A stretch of 64,000 nt of DNA from DATFES01 sp035457725 (GTDB lineage: Bacteria > Pseudomonadota > Alphaproteobacteria > CACIAM-22H2), in the NCBI GenBank assembly GCA_035457725.1, contig DATIBC010000065.1:10196-74195 (forward strand). The letters are read 5' to 3'. The notes below the pieces were generated by a model. That model was given only the letters and a program-made list of their open reading frames with translations, did no database searches and was not told where the DNA came from. Positions 42,957 through 52,162 of this stretch are shown piece after piece. Every line of letters starts with the position of its first letter. The stretch's first letter is position 1. The position numbers and the translations under genes are program-made.

Positions 42957-44381
42957 ATGGAGCGTCTTACGGTCGATATCTGCGTTATCGGTGGCGGCTC
43001 GGCCGGCCTATCGGTCGCCGCTGGCGCTTCGCAGCTCGGCGCCAGCGTCGTGCTTTGCGAGCGGCACAAGATGGGCGGCGACTGCCTCAATTTCGGCTGC
43101 GTACCCTCGAAGTCGGTAATCGCCGCGGCCGAGCACGCCGAATCGATGCGCCGTAGCCGGTTATTCGGGGTCGGCGGCGCGGCGCCTATTGTCGATTATC
43201 GCACGCTGCGCGACCATGTCCGCGGGGTGATCGCGGCGATCGCGCCTACCGATTCGGTCGAGCGCTTCACCGGTCTCGGCGTGCAGGTGATCGACGCTTC
43301 GGCGCGATTTGTCGCCGCCGACGAGATCGAAGCGGGCGGGACGCGCGTCAGGGCGCGGCGCTTCGTCATCGCCACAGGCTCTTCTCCCGCCGTGCCGCCG
43401 ATTCCCGGGCTGAACGCGGCGCCGTACCTCACCAACGAAACGGTCTTCGATCTCGACGAGCGGCCGCGCCACCTGATCGTCATTGGTGGCGGCCCGATCG
43501 GCTGCGAGCTGGCGCAGGCCCATCGCCGTCTCGGCGCCGAAGTAACGGTGCTCGAAATGGCGCGCATCATGCCCAAGGACGATCCGGAGCTGGTCGATTT
43601 CGTCCGCCAACGCCTGGTCAGCGATGGTGTCGCACTGGTCGAGGGTGCCAGGGTTACGGCGATTGAGCGCGCCGGCGACGACATCACCGCGGTCATCGAA
43701 ACCGACGAGGGCCAGCGTCGCATCATTGGCTCGCATTTGCTGCTTGCCGCCGGCCGGCGACCGAACTTGAGCGATCTCGATCTCGCGGCGGCGGGCGTCA
43801 AACACTCGGCAACCGGCGTCGAAGTCGACGCACGCCTGCGTACCTCGAATCCCAGGATATTCGCGATTGGCGATGCCAGCGGCGGTCCGCAATTCACGCA
43901 CATGGCCAATTATCACGCCGGGATCGTCATCCGGAACGCCCTGTTCCGCTGGCCGGCGAAAGTCGATGGGCGCGCCATTCCGTGGGTCACTTTCACCGAG
44001 CCCGAGCTGGCGCAAGTCGGCCTGACCGAGGAGGCGGCGCGGCAGCGCCACGGCGATGGTCTGCGTATTTTGCGCTGGCCATTCCACGAGAACGATCGTG
44101 CGCAGGCGCAGCGCGCCGTTGAAGGATTGATCAAGGTCGTGGCGACGCGGCGCGGCAAGGTGCTGGGGGCCGGCATCGTCGGCGCGCATGCCGGCGAGCT
44201 GATTTTGCCCTGGGGGCTCGCTTGCCTCGGTAAGGTGAAGTTGAGCGATCTTGCCAGCATGATCGCGCCCTATCCGACGCTCTCGGAGGTGAGCAAGCGA
44301 GCGGCCGGGTCGTATTTCACGCCGAAGCTGTTCTCGCCGCGCACGCGCGCGGTCGTGCGCTTTCTCGCCCGGTTCGGCTGA
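42957..44381 (+). CDS. MerA-like FAD-dependent pyridine nucleotide-disulfide oxidoreductase
   Basis: A 474-residue flavoprotein of the dihydrolipoamide dehydrogenase/mercuric reductase family. The FAD motif is VIGGGSAGLSVAAGA (10-24), the redox pair is Cys43 and Cys48 in GGDCLNFGCVPSKS, and a second Rossmann motif is VIGGGPIGCELAQAH. The catalytic His of lipoamide dehydrogenases (HPTLSE) is Tyr here (YPTLSE), and there is no C-terminal Cys pair or heavy-metal domain, so neither true lipoamide dehydrogenase nor true MerA is supported. It probably forms a unit with the TVP38 protein upstream. Substrate unknown. Confidence 0.88.
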   Translation: MERLTVDICVIGGGSAGLSVAAGASQLGASVVLCERHKMGGDCLNFGCVPSKSVIAAAEHAESMRRSRLFGVGGAAPIVDYRTLRDHVRGVIAAIAPTDSVERFTGLGVQVIDASARFVAADEIEAGGTRVRARRFVIATGSSPAVPPIPGLNAAPYLTNETVFDLDERPRHLIVIGGGPIGCELAQAHRRLGAEVTVLEMARIMPKDDPELVDFVRQRLVSDGVALVEGARVTAIERAGDDITAVIETDEGQRRIIGSHLLLAAGRRPNLSDLDLAAAGVKHSATGVEVDARLRTSNPRIFAIGDASGGPQFTHMANYHAGIVIRNALFRWPAKVDGRAIPWVTFTEPELAQVGLTEEAARQRHGDGLRILRWPFHENDRAQAQRAVEGLIKVVATRRGKVLGAGIVGAHAGELILPWGLACLGKVKLSDLASMIAPYPTLSEVSKRAAGSYFTPKLFSPRTRAVVRFLARFG

Positions 44382-44421
44382 GCGGCGTGGGCGGCATTCG
44401 GGCGGGGGCCCAAGAAATGCT

Positions 44422-45882
44422 ATGATCCAGCCCATGGTGCGCGATATCGCCAAGGCGACCAAACTGCCACGCGGCTTATACGGGCTGTCGGCCCGACTCC
44501 TGGTGCTTACCGTCGCCTTCGTGATGTTGAGCGAGGTGCTGATTTACGCGCCCTCGATCGCCCGCTTCCGCGTCGATTGGCTGCAAAGCCGCACCGCCGC
44601 TGGACACCTCTCGACTCTCGCCCTCGAGGCGACGCCCGATCAGATGGTGAGCGAGGAGCTCAAGATGGAGCTGCTCGACCACGCCGGCGCCTACGCCGTG
44701 ATCATCGCCAAGCCGGGCTGGCTTCGCTTGATTCTGTCCAAGGATATGCCGCCCAAGGCCGACGCGACCTACGATCTGCGCGGTGTCTCGTTCCTCCGCC
44801 TCATCGTCGATGCCTTCATGACGCTGGGCCAGGGCGGCGACCGCACGTTGCGTGTCATCGGCGCATCGCCGCGCGATCCGACGGTCACGGTGGAAGTCTT
44901 GCTGGCCGAGGCGCCGTTGCGTACGGCGATGATTTATTACTCGAACCGCATCCTCGCGCTGTCCCTGGTCATCTCGTTTCTCACCGCCTCGCTGGTCTTC
45001 CTGTCGCTGCAATGGCTGCTCGTCCGGCCGCTACGTCGCTTGACCGAGAACATGATCGCATTTCGCGACGCGCCCGACGATTCCTCGACGATGATCGTGC
45101 CTAGCGCGCGGGCCGACGAGATCGGCGTAGCGCAACGCGAGCTCGCCCAGATGGAAAGCGCGCTGCGCGGCGCGTTGCGCCAACAGCATCGTCTCGCCGC
45201 GCTCGGCTCGGCGGTCACAAAGATCAACCATGACCTGCGCAACATCTTGGCGGCGGCGCGGCTGATCTCCGATCGCCTCGCCGATTCGAACGATCCCCAG
45301 GTGCGCAAGATGGCGCCGACGCTGCTGGGCTCGATCGATCGCGCCGTCGCGTTGTGCGGCCAGACGTTGGACTTCGCGCGCGACGACCTGCCGCCGCCGC
45401 AGCGCTCGCGCTTCCGGCTCGGGGATCTGGTCGACGAGGTCGGTCGGGTCGTCAGCCTGCTGACCGAAAACCGCGCGGTGTGGGACAACGCGGTGGCCCC
45501 TGAGATCGATATCGACGCCGACCGCGACCAATTCTTCCGGGTGCTGGTGAATCTCGGGCGCAACGCCGTCGAGGCCGGCGCACGCCGCGTTCGGGTCGGC
45601 GCCCTCGCGGCGGCGAGCGGCGATATGTCGATCGAATTGTCCGATGACGGGCCTGGCCTGCCGGCCAAGGCGCGCGACAAGCTCTTTCAGCCGTTCGCCG
45701 GTTCGGCGAGGCCGGGCGGCACCGGGCTCGGACTCGCCATCGCCCGCGAATTGGTGCGCGCGCATGGCGGGGAACTGTCGCTTTCCGCGACCTCGCCGGC
45801 GGGCACGGTGTTTCGCATCGACCTGCCGCGTGCGCTCGCCGGCCCGACACGCCGCGGCAGCGTGCAGCGGCTGCGGGCGTAA
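44422..45882 (+). CDS. Membrane sensor histidine kinase (orphan)
   Basis: A 486-residue two-helix sensor kinase. A first helix (about 24-44) and second (about 177-200) enclose a periplasmic domain of about 130 residues without a motif I know. A HAMP-like segment follows (about 200-255), then the phospho-acceptor His270 in KINHDLRNIL and the ATPase domain with N-box LVNLGRNAVEAGA, G1 LSDDGPGLP and G2 GGTGLGLAI. No response regulator lies beside it. It begins 40 bases after the flavoprotein gene, so the two may be cotranscribed and redox could be the signal. Confidence 0.92.
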   Translation: MIQPMVRDIAKATKLPRGLYGLSARLLVLTVAFVMLSEVLIYAPSIARFRVDWLQSRTAAGHLSTLALEATPDQMVSEELKMELLDHAGAYAVIIAKPGWLRLILSKDMPPKADATYDLRGVSFLRLIVDAFMTLGQGGDRTLRVIGASPRDPTVTVEVLLAEAPLRTAMIYYSNRILALSLVISFLTASLVFLSLQWLLVRPLRRLTENMIAFRDAPDDSSTMIVPSARADEIGVAQRELAQMESALRGALRQQHRLAALGSAVTKINHDLRNILAAARLISDRLADSNDPQVRKMAPTLLGSIDRAVALCGQTLDFARDDLPPPQRSRFRLGDLVDEVGRVVSLLTENRAVWDNAVAPEIDIDADRDQFFRVLVNLGRNAVEAGARRVRVGALAAASGDMSIELSDDGPGLPAKARDKLFQPFAGSARPGGTGLGLAIARELVRAHGGELSLSATSPAGTVFRIDLPRALAGPTRRGSVQRLRA

Positions 45883-45885
45883 GGC

Positions 45886-46761
45886 TCAGCGCCCGAAGCG
45901 TTCCTCGATCTCGGCCCAGCCGTCGTAACCGACGATCGCCTTGAACGCCTCGAATCCGACACCTTCGCCCTCGAGGGCGAGACGCCCGGTTTGCATGTCA
46001 GCCAGCGCCTTCTCGATGGTCCGCGCGACGCGGAATATCAAGCTAGTCGGATAGGCGACCATCGCGAAACCCATGGCGTAGAGGTCTTTGGGCGCGGTCA
46101 AGGGCGTTCGACCGCCTTCGAGCATATTGGCGATCTGCGGTACATGGCGAAACTCGCGACCGACGCGCGTGAGCTCGTCGCTGTTCTCCGGCGCCTCGAT
46201 GAAAATCCCGTCGGCCCCCGCCTTGAGATAGCGCTCGGCGCGACGAAGCGCTTCATCGAGTCCGTGCACCGCGCGCGCATCGGTGCGCGCGACAAGAAAG
46301 GTCTCGCGGTCGCGTCGCGCCCCGGCGGCGGCGCGAAGCTTGCGCTCCATGGCCTCCGTCGGGACCACGTCCTTGCCCGCCATGTGGCCGCAGCGCTTCG
46401 GCGCCACCTGGTCCTCGATGAAGATCGCCGATGCACCCATATCCTCGTAGGCGCGGATGGTGCGGGTGACGTTCTTGACGTCGCCATATCCGTCGTCGCC
46501 ATCGATCAGCACGGGCAGGGCGGTGGCCGCCATGACGTCGCGCATGCCAGCGCTCATTTCGGCAAGCGCCACGAGTCCGACATCGGGGATGGCGTGGCGG
46601 GCGCCGACCAGCGGAAATCCGCCGATCGAATAGGCCTTGAACCCGGCGCGCTCGATGAGCCGTGCCGAAAGCGCGTCGTGCGCGCACGGCAGGACGAGCG
46701 GCCGCTCGATCGCGAGCAGTTCGCGCCAACTCGGCCGGGCGATGTCGGGCGTCCCATGCAT
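45886..46761 (-). CDS. Isocitrate lyase / phosphoenolpyruvate mutase family protein
   Basis: A 291-residue TIM-barrel enzyme of the ICL/PEP mutase family. Landmarks are LPVLIDGDDGYGD (Mg-binding acidic pair), IFIEDQVAPKRCGHMAGK with the KRCGH catalytic loop, and FIEAPENSDEL. Length fits methylisocitrate lyase, oxaloacetate decarboxylase or carboxyphosphonoenolpyruvate mutase relatives, not full-length isocitrate lyase. Its substrate is a 2-oxo or malate-type acid. It converges with the histidine kinase gene (3 bases apart) and diverges from a trans-aconitate methyltransferase, so a tricarboxylate link is possible. Confidence 0.88.
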   Translation of the reverse strand: MHGTPDIARPSWRELLAIERPLVLPCAHDALSARLIERAGFKAYSIGGFPLVGARHAIPDVGLVALAEMSAGMRDVMAATALPVLIDGDDGYGDVKNVTRTIRAYEDMGASAIFIEDQVAPKRCGHMAGKDVVPTEAMERKLRAAAGARRDRETFLVARTDARAVHGLDEALRRAERYLKAGADGIFIEAPENSDELTRVGREFRHVPQIANMLEGGRTPLTAPKDLYAMGFAMVAYPTSLIFRVARTIEKALADMQTGRLALEGEGVGFEAFKAIVGYDGWAEIEERFGR

Positions 46762-46844
46762 GCGCGGTCTCCCTCGCGAGTCTGGGGTGATTTAAGCCCA
46801 GGCCTGGGCTAAACGGAAAGGGATTTGGCCGGGGAGGGCATGGC

Positions 46845-47618
46845 ATGGCGACTTGGGATCCGGAGCAGTACCGAAAATTCGCCGACCACCGGCTGCGCCC
46901 GGCGCTCGATTTGATGGCGCGCATACCGCTCGCGAAGGCCGAGACCGTCTGGGATCTCGGCTGCGGGGCCGGCAATGTAACCAAACTGCTCGCCGAGCGT
47001 TTTGCCGGCGCGCGCGTCGTCGGGGTCGACAACTCGCCGGAAATGCTGTCCAAGGCGAGCGCCATTCCCGGCATCGCCTGGCTTGCCGGCGATGTTGCCA
47101 CGTGGTCGGCGCCGCATCCGGCCGATCTGGTCTTCAGCAACGCGGCGCTGCATTGGATTCCCGACCATGCGCGGCTGGTGCCGCATCTCCTCCGTCAAGT
47201 GCGGCCAGGCGGCGTCCTGGCCATTCAGGTGCCGCGTAACTTCGCTGCCGCTTCGCATGCCGAGCTTTACGAAACCGCCCGTTCGCCGCGGTGGCGCGGC
47301 CGGCTCGCCCGGCTCACCTCGCTGCTCGGCGTGATGGCCCCAGGCGAGTATTGGCGCTGGCTCGATCCTTTGTCCTCGGCACTCGATATCTGGGAGAGCG
47401 AATACCTACACGTCCTGGCGGGCGAAAATGCGGTCGTCGAATGGACGAAGGGAACCGCGGTGAAGCCGTTCCTCGACGCGCTCCCGGCCGTCGAGCAGGC
47501 GGATTTTCTCGCCGATTACGGCGCTCGGATTTCCAGGGCGTATCCCCGCGAACGCGATGGGCGGACGCTTTTTCCGTTCCGCAGGCTGTTCATCGTCGCC
47601 ACGCGCAAGGCCGCCTGA
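46845..47618 (+). CDS. tam: Trans-aconitate 2-methyltransferase
   Basis: A 257-residue SAM-dependent methyltransferase matching the Tam family from end to end. The SAM site is VWDLGCGAGNVTKLLA (about 28-45), with GVDNSPEML and DLVFSNAALHWIPDH as the following motifs. Tam methylates trans-aconitate, a toxic by-product of the citric acid cycle that inhibits aconitase. It diverges from the ICL/PEP-mutase-family gene. With a citryl-CoA-lyase-like gene 40 kb away, it hints that aconitate-type acids matter to this organism. Confidence 0.9.
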   Translation: MATWDPEQYRKFADHRLRPALDLMARIPLAKAETVWDLGCGAGNVTKLLAERFAGARVVGVDNSPEMLSKASAIPGIAWLAGDVATWSAPHPADLVFSNAALHWIPDHARLVPHLLRQVRPGGVLAIQVPRNFAAASHAELYETARSPRWRGRLARLTSLLGVMAPGEYWRWLDPLSSALDIWESEYLHVLAGENAVVEWTKGTAVKPFLDALPAVEQADFLADYGARISRAYPRERDGRTLFPFRRLFIVATRKAA

Positions 47619-47684
47619 TCAAAAGACGGTGAGCGCGCCGCGCGGCCGGTCGGATCGGGCGGGTCCGCGCCCATATCAACCAAC

Positions 47685-48557
47685 ATGCACACCAGACGCC
47701 AAGCATTCGGATTCGTCGGCGCCGCCACGCTTTTGGCGGGTTGGCCGCGAGCAGCACGGGCGGCACCGAAGGCCGAATTGTGGCCGCGCTGGCAGGCGCA
47801 CCGCCCGGCGTCGACTGCGACGGTCGATCACGCGGCATGGGACGGCATCCTGGCGTCCCGTTTACGCGCATCGCCCGACGGCATCAATCGTTTCGCCTAC
47901 GGCGAGGTGTCGCCTGACGAACGCGCGGCGTTGGCCGGATATATCGCCGCGCTCGCCGGCGCAAGAGTCAGCGGGCTGCCGCGACCGGAGCAGCGCGCGC
48001 TATGGATCAACCTTTACAACGCCCTTACGGTCAAAATCATTCTCGACCACTATCCGGTCAACAGCATTCGCGACATCAATATTTCATCTGGCCTATTTTC
48101 GGTTGGTCCCTGGGGCAGGAAGCTGGTCAGCGTCGAGGGCGAAAGCATCTCGCTCGACGACATCGAGCACCGCATCTTGCGGCCTATCTGGGGTGACCCG
48201 CGGCTACACTACGCCGTCAATTGCGCATCGATCGGCTGTCCAAATCTCGCCGCCGAGCCGTACACCGCGGCGAACGCCGAACGGCTGCTCGACGAAGGCG
48301 CGTTCGCTTACGTCAATCACCCGCGCGGAGTCCGCCTCGTGCGCCGGGGGCTGATGGTCTCCAGCATATATGCGTGGTTCAAGGACGATTTCGGCGGCCA
48401 CGACGCCGGCGTCATAACCCATCTCCGCCGATACGCCCTGCCCGGACTCGCTGCGAAGCTCGCCACGGCGACCGGCATCGTCGACCACGCCTACGACTGG
48501 ACGCTCAACGATGCGAAGTGCGATCAATCGAGCTGCAGCAACAGCGCCTTGAGATAG
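47685..48557 (+). CDS. DUF547 domain-containing periplasmic protein
   Basis: A 290-residue exported protein. The N-terminus has a twin-arginine-type start (TRRQAFGFVGAATLLAG) and an ARA cleavage site near residue 25. The DUF547 domain occupies most of the rest, with ALWINLYNALTVKIILDHYP (about 104-123), and a papain-like dyad suggested by HYAVNCASIGCPNL, where the Cys and His are conserved. Distant homology to cysteine proteases has been proposed for the family, but function is unknown. The last 34 bases overlap the convergent methyltransferase gene. Confidence 0.85.
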   Translation: MHTRRQAFGFVGAATLLAGWPRAARAAPKAELWPRWQAHRPASTATVDHAAWDGILASRLRASPDGINRFAYGEVSPDERAALAGYIAALAGARVSGLPRPEQRALWINLYNALTVKIILDHYPVNSIRDINISSGLFSVGPWGRKLVSVEGESISLDDIEHRILRPIWGDPRLHYAVNCASIGCPNLAAEPYTAANAERLLDEGAFAYVNHPRGVRLVRRGLMVSSIYAWFKDDFGGHDAGVITHLRRYALPGLAAKLATATGIVDHAYDWTLNDAKCDQSSCSNSALR

Positions 48558-49714
48558 GCCGATTCAGGCAAGGCCGGATGCACCGGGTGATCAGCAGCGG
48601 CGCCGCTGGTGCGCAGGATGCGCCCTTCGCGATCGGCGTCGTGCACGCCCCGCGCGACCTGTTCGGCGAATATGGCGGGCTCGACATTGTGCGAGCACGA
48701 GGCGACGAAAAGAAACCCGCTCGGAGCAACCAGCGCGGCGGCGAGCCGCGTCATTTTACGATAGCCGCGTACGCCGGCGGCGAGATCCTTCTTCGATTTG
48801 ACGAAGGCCGGCGGATCGGCGATGACGACATCGAATCGCGCCCCATCGGCGGCCAGGCGTTCCATCTCGGCGAACGCCTCGGCGCGCACGAACCGGCACC
48901 GCGCCGAGACGCCGTTCATTGCCGCCGATTTCTCGGCCAATGCCAGCGCCGGAGCCGAGCGATCGACCGCGATCACTTCGCTGGCGCCGCCGAGCGCCGC
49001 GGTGACCGCGAAGCCACCACCATAGGCGTAGAGATCGAGCACGCGGGCGCCCGATGCGAGTCGCGCCACGGCGGCGCGATTTTCGCGCTGATCGTAGAAC
49101 CAGCCGGTCTTCTGTCCGGCGAGGACGTCGGCGAGAAATCGCACGCCATTTTCGATAAGCTCCACCGGCCCGTCGATCGCGCCCCAACTGACCATGACCG
49201 TCTGGGTAAGCCCCTCGAGGGCGCGCGCCGCCGAATCGTCGCGCCGCACGATCGCCCGCGGCGACGTGGTGCCGCGAAGCGCCTGCTCGATCTCCGGCCA
49301 CAAGCGGTCGACACCGGCGGCGTTCGCCTGCGCGACCATGACATCGCCAAAGCGGTCGACGATCAGGCCCGGCAGGCCGTCGGCTTCGGCGTGGATCAGG
49401 CGGTAGAAGCCTCCCGGATAGATCCGTTCGCGCAATGCCGCCGCCGCCGCCAGCCGACCGGCGAAGAACCCCGCATCGATCGGTATCGTCGCGTCGCGCG
49501 ACAGCAGCCGGGCGCTGATCAGCGGCCGTGGATTGAAGATGGCTAGTCCGAGGGTTTCACCATGCCCCGTTTCGAGCCGTACCAACTCGCCCGCCGGCAG
49601 CCCCTTGGCGGCGCGATCCATGGCAATCTCGTTGGAATAGACCCACGGATGGCCGGCGCGCACGCGCTTATGGCGGCCGGGCAGGAGACGTACGACGGGC
49701 AGAGGCTGCGTCAC
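48524..49714 (-). CDS. Class I SAM-dependent rRNA methyltransferase, RlmI-like (PUA + Rossmann)
   Basis: A 396-residue RNA methyltransferase. An N-terminal PUA domain (about 1-75, with HPWVYSNEIA) and an EEHEE middle region are followed by the Rossmann fold: VLDLYAYGGGFAVTAA (SAM motif I), VDRSAPAL, and catalytic motif IADPPAFVKSKK. The layout matches RlmI, which methylates C1962 of 23S rRNA. The GTG at 49714 is preferred because the homology begins there; a frame from 49984 would overlap the ggt gene by over 240 bases and add 90 Arg-rich residues. It follows ggt by 23 bases. Confidence 0.9.
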   Translation of the reverse strand: MTQPLPVVRLLPGRHKRVRAGHPWVYSNEIAMDRAAKGLPAGELVRLETGHGETLGLAIFNPRPLISARLLSRDATIPIDAGFFAGRLAAAAALRERIYPGGFYRLIHAEADGLPGLIVDRFGDVMVAQANAAGVDRLWPEIEQALRGTTSPRAIVRRDDSAARALEGLTQTVMVSWGAIDGPVELIENGVRFLADVLAGQKTGWFYDQRENRAAVARLASGARVLDLYAYGGGFAVTAALGGASEVIAVDRSAPALALAEKSAAMNGVSARCRFVRAEAFAEMERLAADGARFDVVIADPPAFVKSKKDLAAGVRGYRKMTRLAAALVAPSGFLFVASCSHNVEPAIFAEQVARGVHDADREGRILRTSGAAADHPVHPALPESAYLKALLLQLD

Positions 49715-49737
49715 GCGATATGGGCTCTGGCGTCGGC

Positions 49738-51525
49738 TCAGTCGCCGACGGCTACACCTTCGCGCCGAGGATCCGCGCCGCCGACATAGGTGACCGAATC
49801 TCGCCGGCGGTCGACATATATGCCCTGGATGCCGCTGGTATGGGGCGCGATAGTGACATCGTGTCCCTTCGCTTGCAGCGCCGGGGTCAACTCGACAAGG
49901 CGTGTGCCGCGCTCGAGTTCGAGCGCGCCGCCGAGCGTGAGGAAATGCGGCGCGTTCACGGCGCGTTGCATGTCGTAGCCCCAATCGATGACGTTGATCA
50001 GCGTCTGCACCACGTAAGGAATGATGCGGGCGCCGCCGGGTGAGCCCAACGTCATCACCAGCCGGTCGTCCTTGTCGACGACGATCGTCGGCGACATCGA
50101 GCTGCGCGGGCGCTTGCCCGGCTCGACGCGATTGGCGACCAGTAGATCGCCGTCCCTCGGGCGAAAGGCGAAATCGGTGAGCTGGTTATTGAGTAAGAAC
50201 CCGCGGACGAACACCCGCGAGCCGAAGGCATTCTCGATGCTGGTCGTCATCGCCACTGCATTGCCAGCGGCGTCGACGACGCTGATATGGCTGGTCGCGG
50301 GAATCTCGCGCGTCCAATCGACGCCGCTGCCCGGATCGAGCCGCCAGCCTGCGCGCTCGGGCGGCCGTCCAGGTTGAGCGCGCCCCATCGAAGTCTGAGG
50401 TGAAAGCACGCGCGCCCGCTCGGCGAGATAGTTTCGATTGAGCAGGCCGCGCACCGGCACATGAATAAAATCGGCGTCGGCGAGGTACCGATTACGGTCG
50501 GCGAAGGCAAGACGCAGCGCTTCACTCACCAAGTGTATCGCTTCGGGCGGGTTGTTCTTCAGGCTTTTGAGGTCGTAATGATCGAGAATGCCGAGCGTCT
50601 GCAGAACGGTCACGCCGCCTGAGGACGGCGGCCCCATGCCGCACACGCGGTACGAACGATACTCGCCGCACACCGGAGTGCGCTTCACCGCTCGATAGAG
50701 CAGAAGATCCTCGAGCGCGAGCAGGCCAGGCCGTGCGCCGGTGGTCTGCGCGGCGGCGACGATATCGCGGGCGATCGCTCCGCGATAGAACGGATCGGCG
50801 CCGGCATTGGCGATGGTGCGCAATGTCTCGAACAGCTCTTCGTTGCGCAACCGCGAGCCCACCTCGCGCGGATTGCCGTCGGCGTCGAAGAAATAGGCCC
50901 GCGTCGCCGCAAACTCCTTGAGTTGCGGTGCGTCGGCGATGAGCTGATAGAGACGGAGCGAGACCGGGAATCCGTCGTCGGCGAGGCGCATCGCGGGCTC
51001 GAACAGGCGCGCCCATGGCAGGCGACCGTGATCGTTGTGAGCGAGCGCCAACATGCGCAACGCCCCTGGCGTGCCGACGGCCAGACCGCCGACCGATGCC
51101 TCGGCGAACGGCATCGGTTTGCCGTCGACGTCGAGAAACATTTCCGGCGTCGCCGCGGCCGGCGCCGTCTCGCGCCCGTCATAGGTCATAATCTCCTTGG
51201 TCGACGCATCGTAGTGGACGAGAAACGCTCCGCCGCCAATGCCCGACGACTGCGGCTCGACCAGGGTCAGCATCATCTGGATGGCGATCGCCGCGTCGAC
51301 CGCGCTGCCGCCCTGGCGGAGAATTTCGCGGCCCGCCTCGGCAGCCAGCGGATTGGCAGCGGCGGCCATGTGGTTGCTGGCGCGTACCGCCTCCTTGGCC
51401 GACCCGCCGCCGGGCGCCTCGGGCTCGGCGCGCTGCTGGGCGAAGACGGCGGAAACCGCCAATAGAGCGCCGAATCCGACCGCCAACAGCGCGCGAACCT
51501 GGCACGACATGCCAACCAAGCTCAT
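49738..51525 (-). CDS. ggt: Gamma-glutamyltransferase
   Basis: A 595-residue Ntn-hydrolase precursor exported by a Sec signal peptide (cleavage near residue 29, VFAQQ). The autocleaving nucleophile is Thr411 in ATSHISVVDAAG, giving a large subunit of about 380 residues and a small one of about 185. The small subunit keeps the SSMSPTIV and GSPGGARII substrate loops. It cleaves gamma-glutamyl peptides such as glutathione in the periplasm. Cys-Gly products could enter by the peptide importers in this window. Confidence 0.95.
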   Translation of the reverse strand: MSLVGMSCQVRALLAVGFGALLAVSAVFAQQRAEPEAPGGGSAKEAVRASNHMAAAANPLAAEAGREILRQGGSAVDAAIAIQMMLTLVEPQSSGIGGGAFLVHYDASTKEIMTYDGRETAPAAATPEMFLDVDGKPMPFAEASVGGLAVGTPGALRMLALAHNDHGRLPWARLFEPAMRLADDGFPVSLRLYQLIADAPQLKEFAATRAYFFDADGNPREVGSRLRNEELFETLRTIANAGADPFYRGAIARDIVAAAQTTGARPGLLALEDLLLYRAVKRTPVCGEYRSYRVCGMGPPSSGGVTVLQTLGILDHYDLKSLKNNPPEAIHLVSEALRLAFADRNRYLADADFIHVPVRGLLNRNYLAERARVLSPQTSMGRAQPGRPPERAGWRLDPGSGVDWTREIPATSHISVVDAAGNAVAMTTSIENAFGSRVFVRGFLLNNQLTDFAFRPRDGDLLVANRVEPGKRPRSSMSPTIVVDKDDRLVMTLGSPGGARIIPYVVQTLINVIDWGYDMQRAVNAPHFLTLGGALELERGTRLVELTPALQAKGHDVTIAPHTSGIQGIYVDRRRDSVTYVGGADPRREGVAVGD

Positions 51526-51646
51526 CTGCTTCTCAACTCTTTGCCGCCAAGGCGGCTATCATTAGCAGAGAAGAGCGGACGGAACCACGGGTCCGGTAGA
51601 GCGCGGGTCTCGGGGGCCGGCGCCGGTCAATCGATCCGGAGGACGC

Positions 51647-52105
51647 ATGTTGGCGATCATTGTGCTGATCGTGGTGTTGGTCGGACTTACCCTGCTTGTT
51701 CACTACGAAACCCTTCGCGTCGCCACTGACGCCCTGCCGCGTTCGGGCTTGCCGCCGCGCGGACGGATCTTGGCCTTGGTCGGATTAGTATTTTGTGCCC
51801 ATGTCGCCGAAATCGGGCTCTATGCGGGCGCGTATTTTGCGGTCGCTGCGGCAAGCGACCTCGGAGCGCTCGCGGTCGACGGCCGGACCACGTCGGACTT
51901 CGCCGATTACGTTTATTTCTCATTTGGCAGCTATACCTCGCTGGGGCTGGGCGATATCGTGCCGATCGGCCCCGTTCGATTGCTGGCTGGCGTCGAAACC
52001 CTCAACGGACTCCTGCTGATCGGCTGGTCGACATCGATGACTTATCTCGCGATGGAGAAATTCTGGCCGCTGCACGTGCGACGGGACCGCCATCCGCACG
52101 GCTGA
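51647..52105 (+). CDS. Two-helix ion-channel-like protein (potassium channel family)
   Basis: A 152-residue membrane protein. One helix at the N-terminus (1-20), a second around 42-68 and a third near 112-132 enclose a pore-loop-like segment FGSYTSLGLGDIVPIGPVRL (about 92-111). The selectivity-filter core is TSLGLGD where ordinary potassium channels have TVGYGD, so conduction or selectivity may differ. The long loop between helices is Asp-rich. It has no ligand-binding domain. The family is inferred from the pore motif. Confidence 0.72.
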   Translation: MLAIIVLIVVLVGLTLLVHYETLRVATDALPRSGLPPRGRILALVGLVFCAHVAEIGLYAGAYFAVAAASDLGALAVDGRTTSDFADYVYFSFGSYTSLGLGDIVPIGPVRLLAGVETLNGLLLIGWSTSMTYLAMEKFWPLHVRRDRHPHG

Positions 52106-52162
52106 ATGCGTGTCCGCAGGCGCGGTTGACGGAGCGACCGGCGCCGCCTTAGCCTCGGCGTC

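Noticed and set aside
42957..44381. Mercuric reductase
   Set aside because: No heavy-metal-binding N-terminal domain, no C-terminal cysteine pair, and no mer genes nearby.
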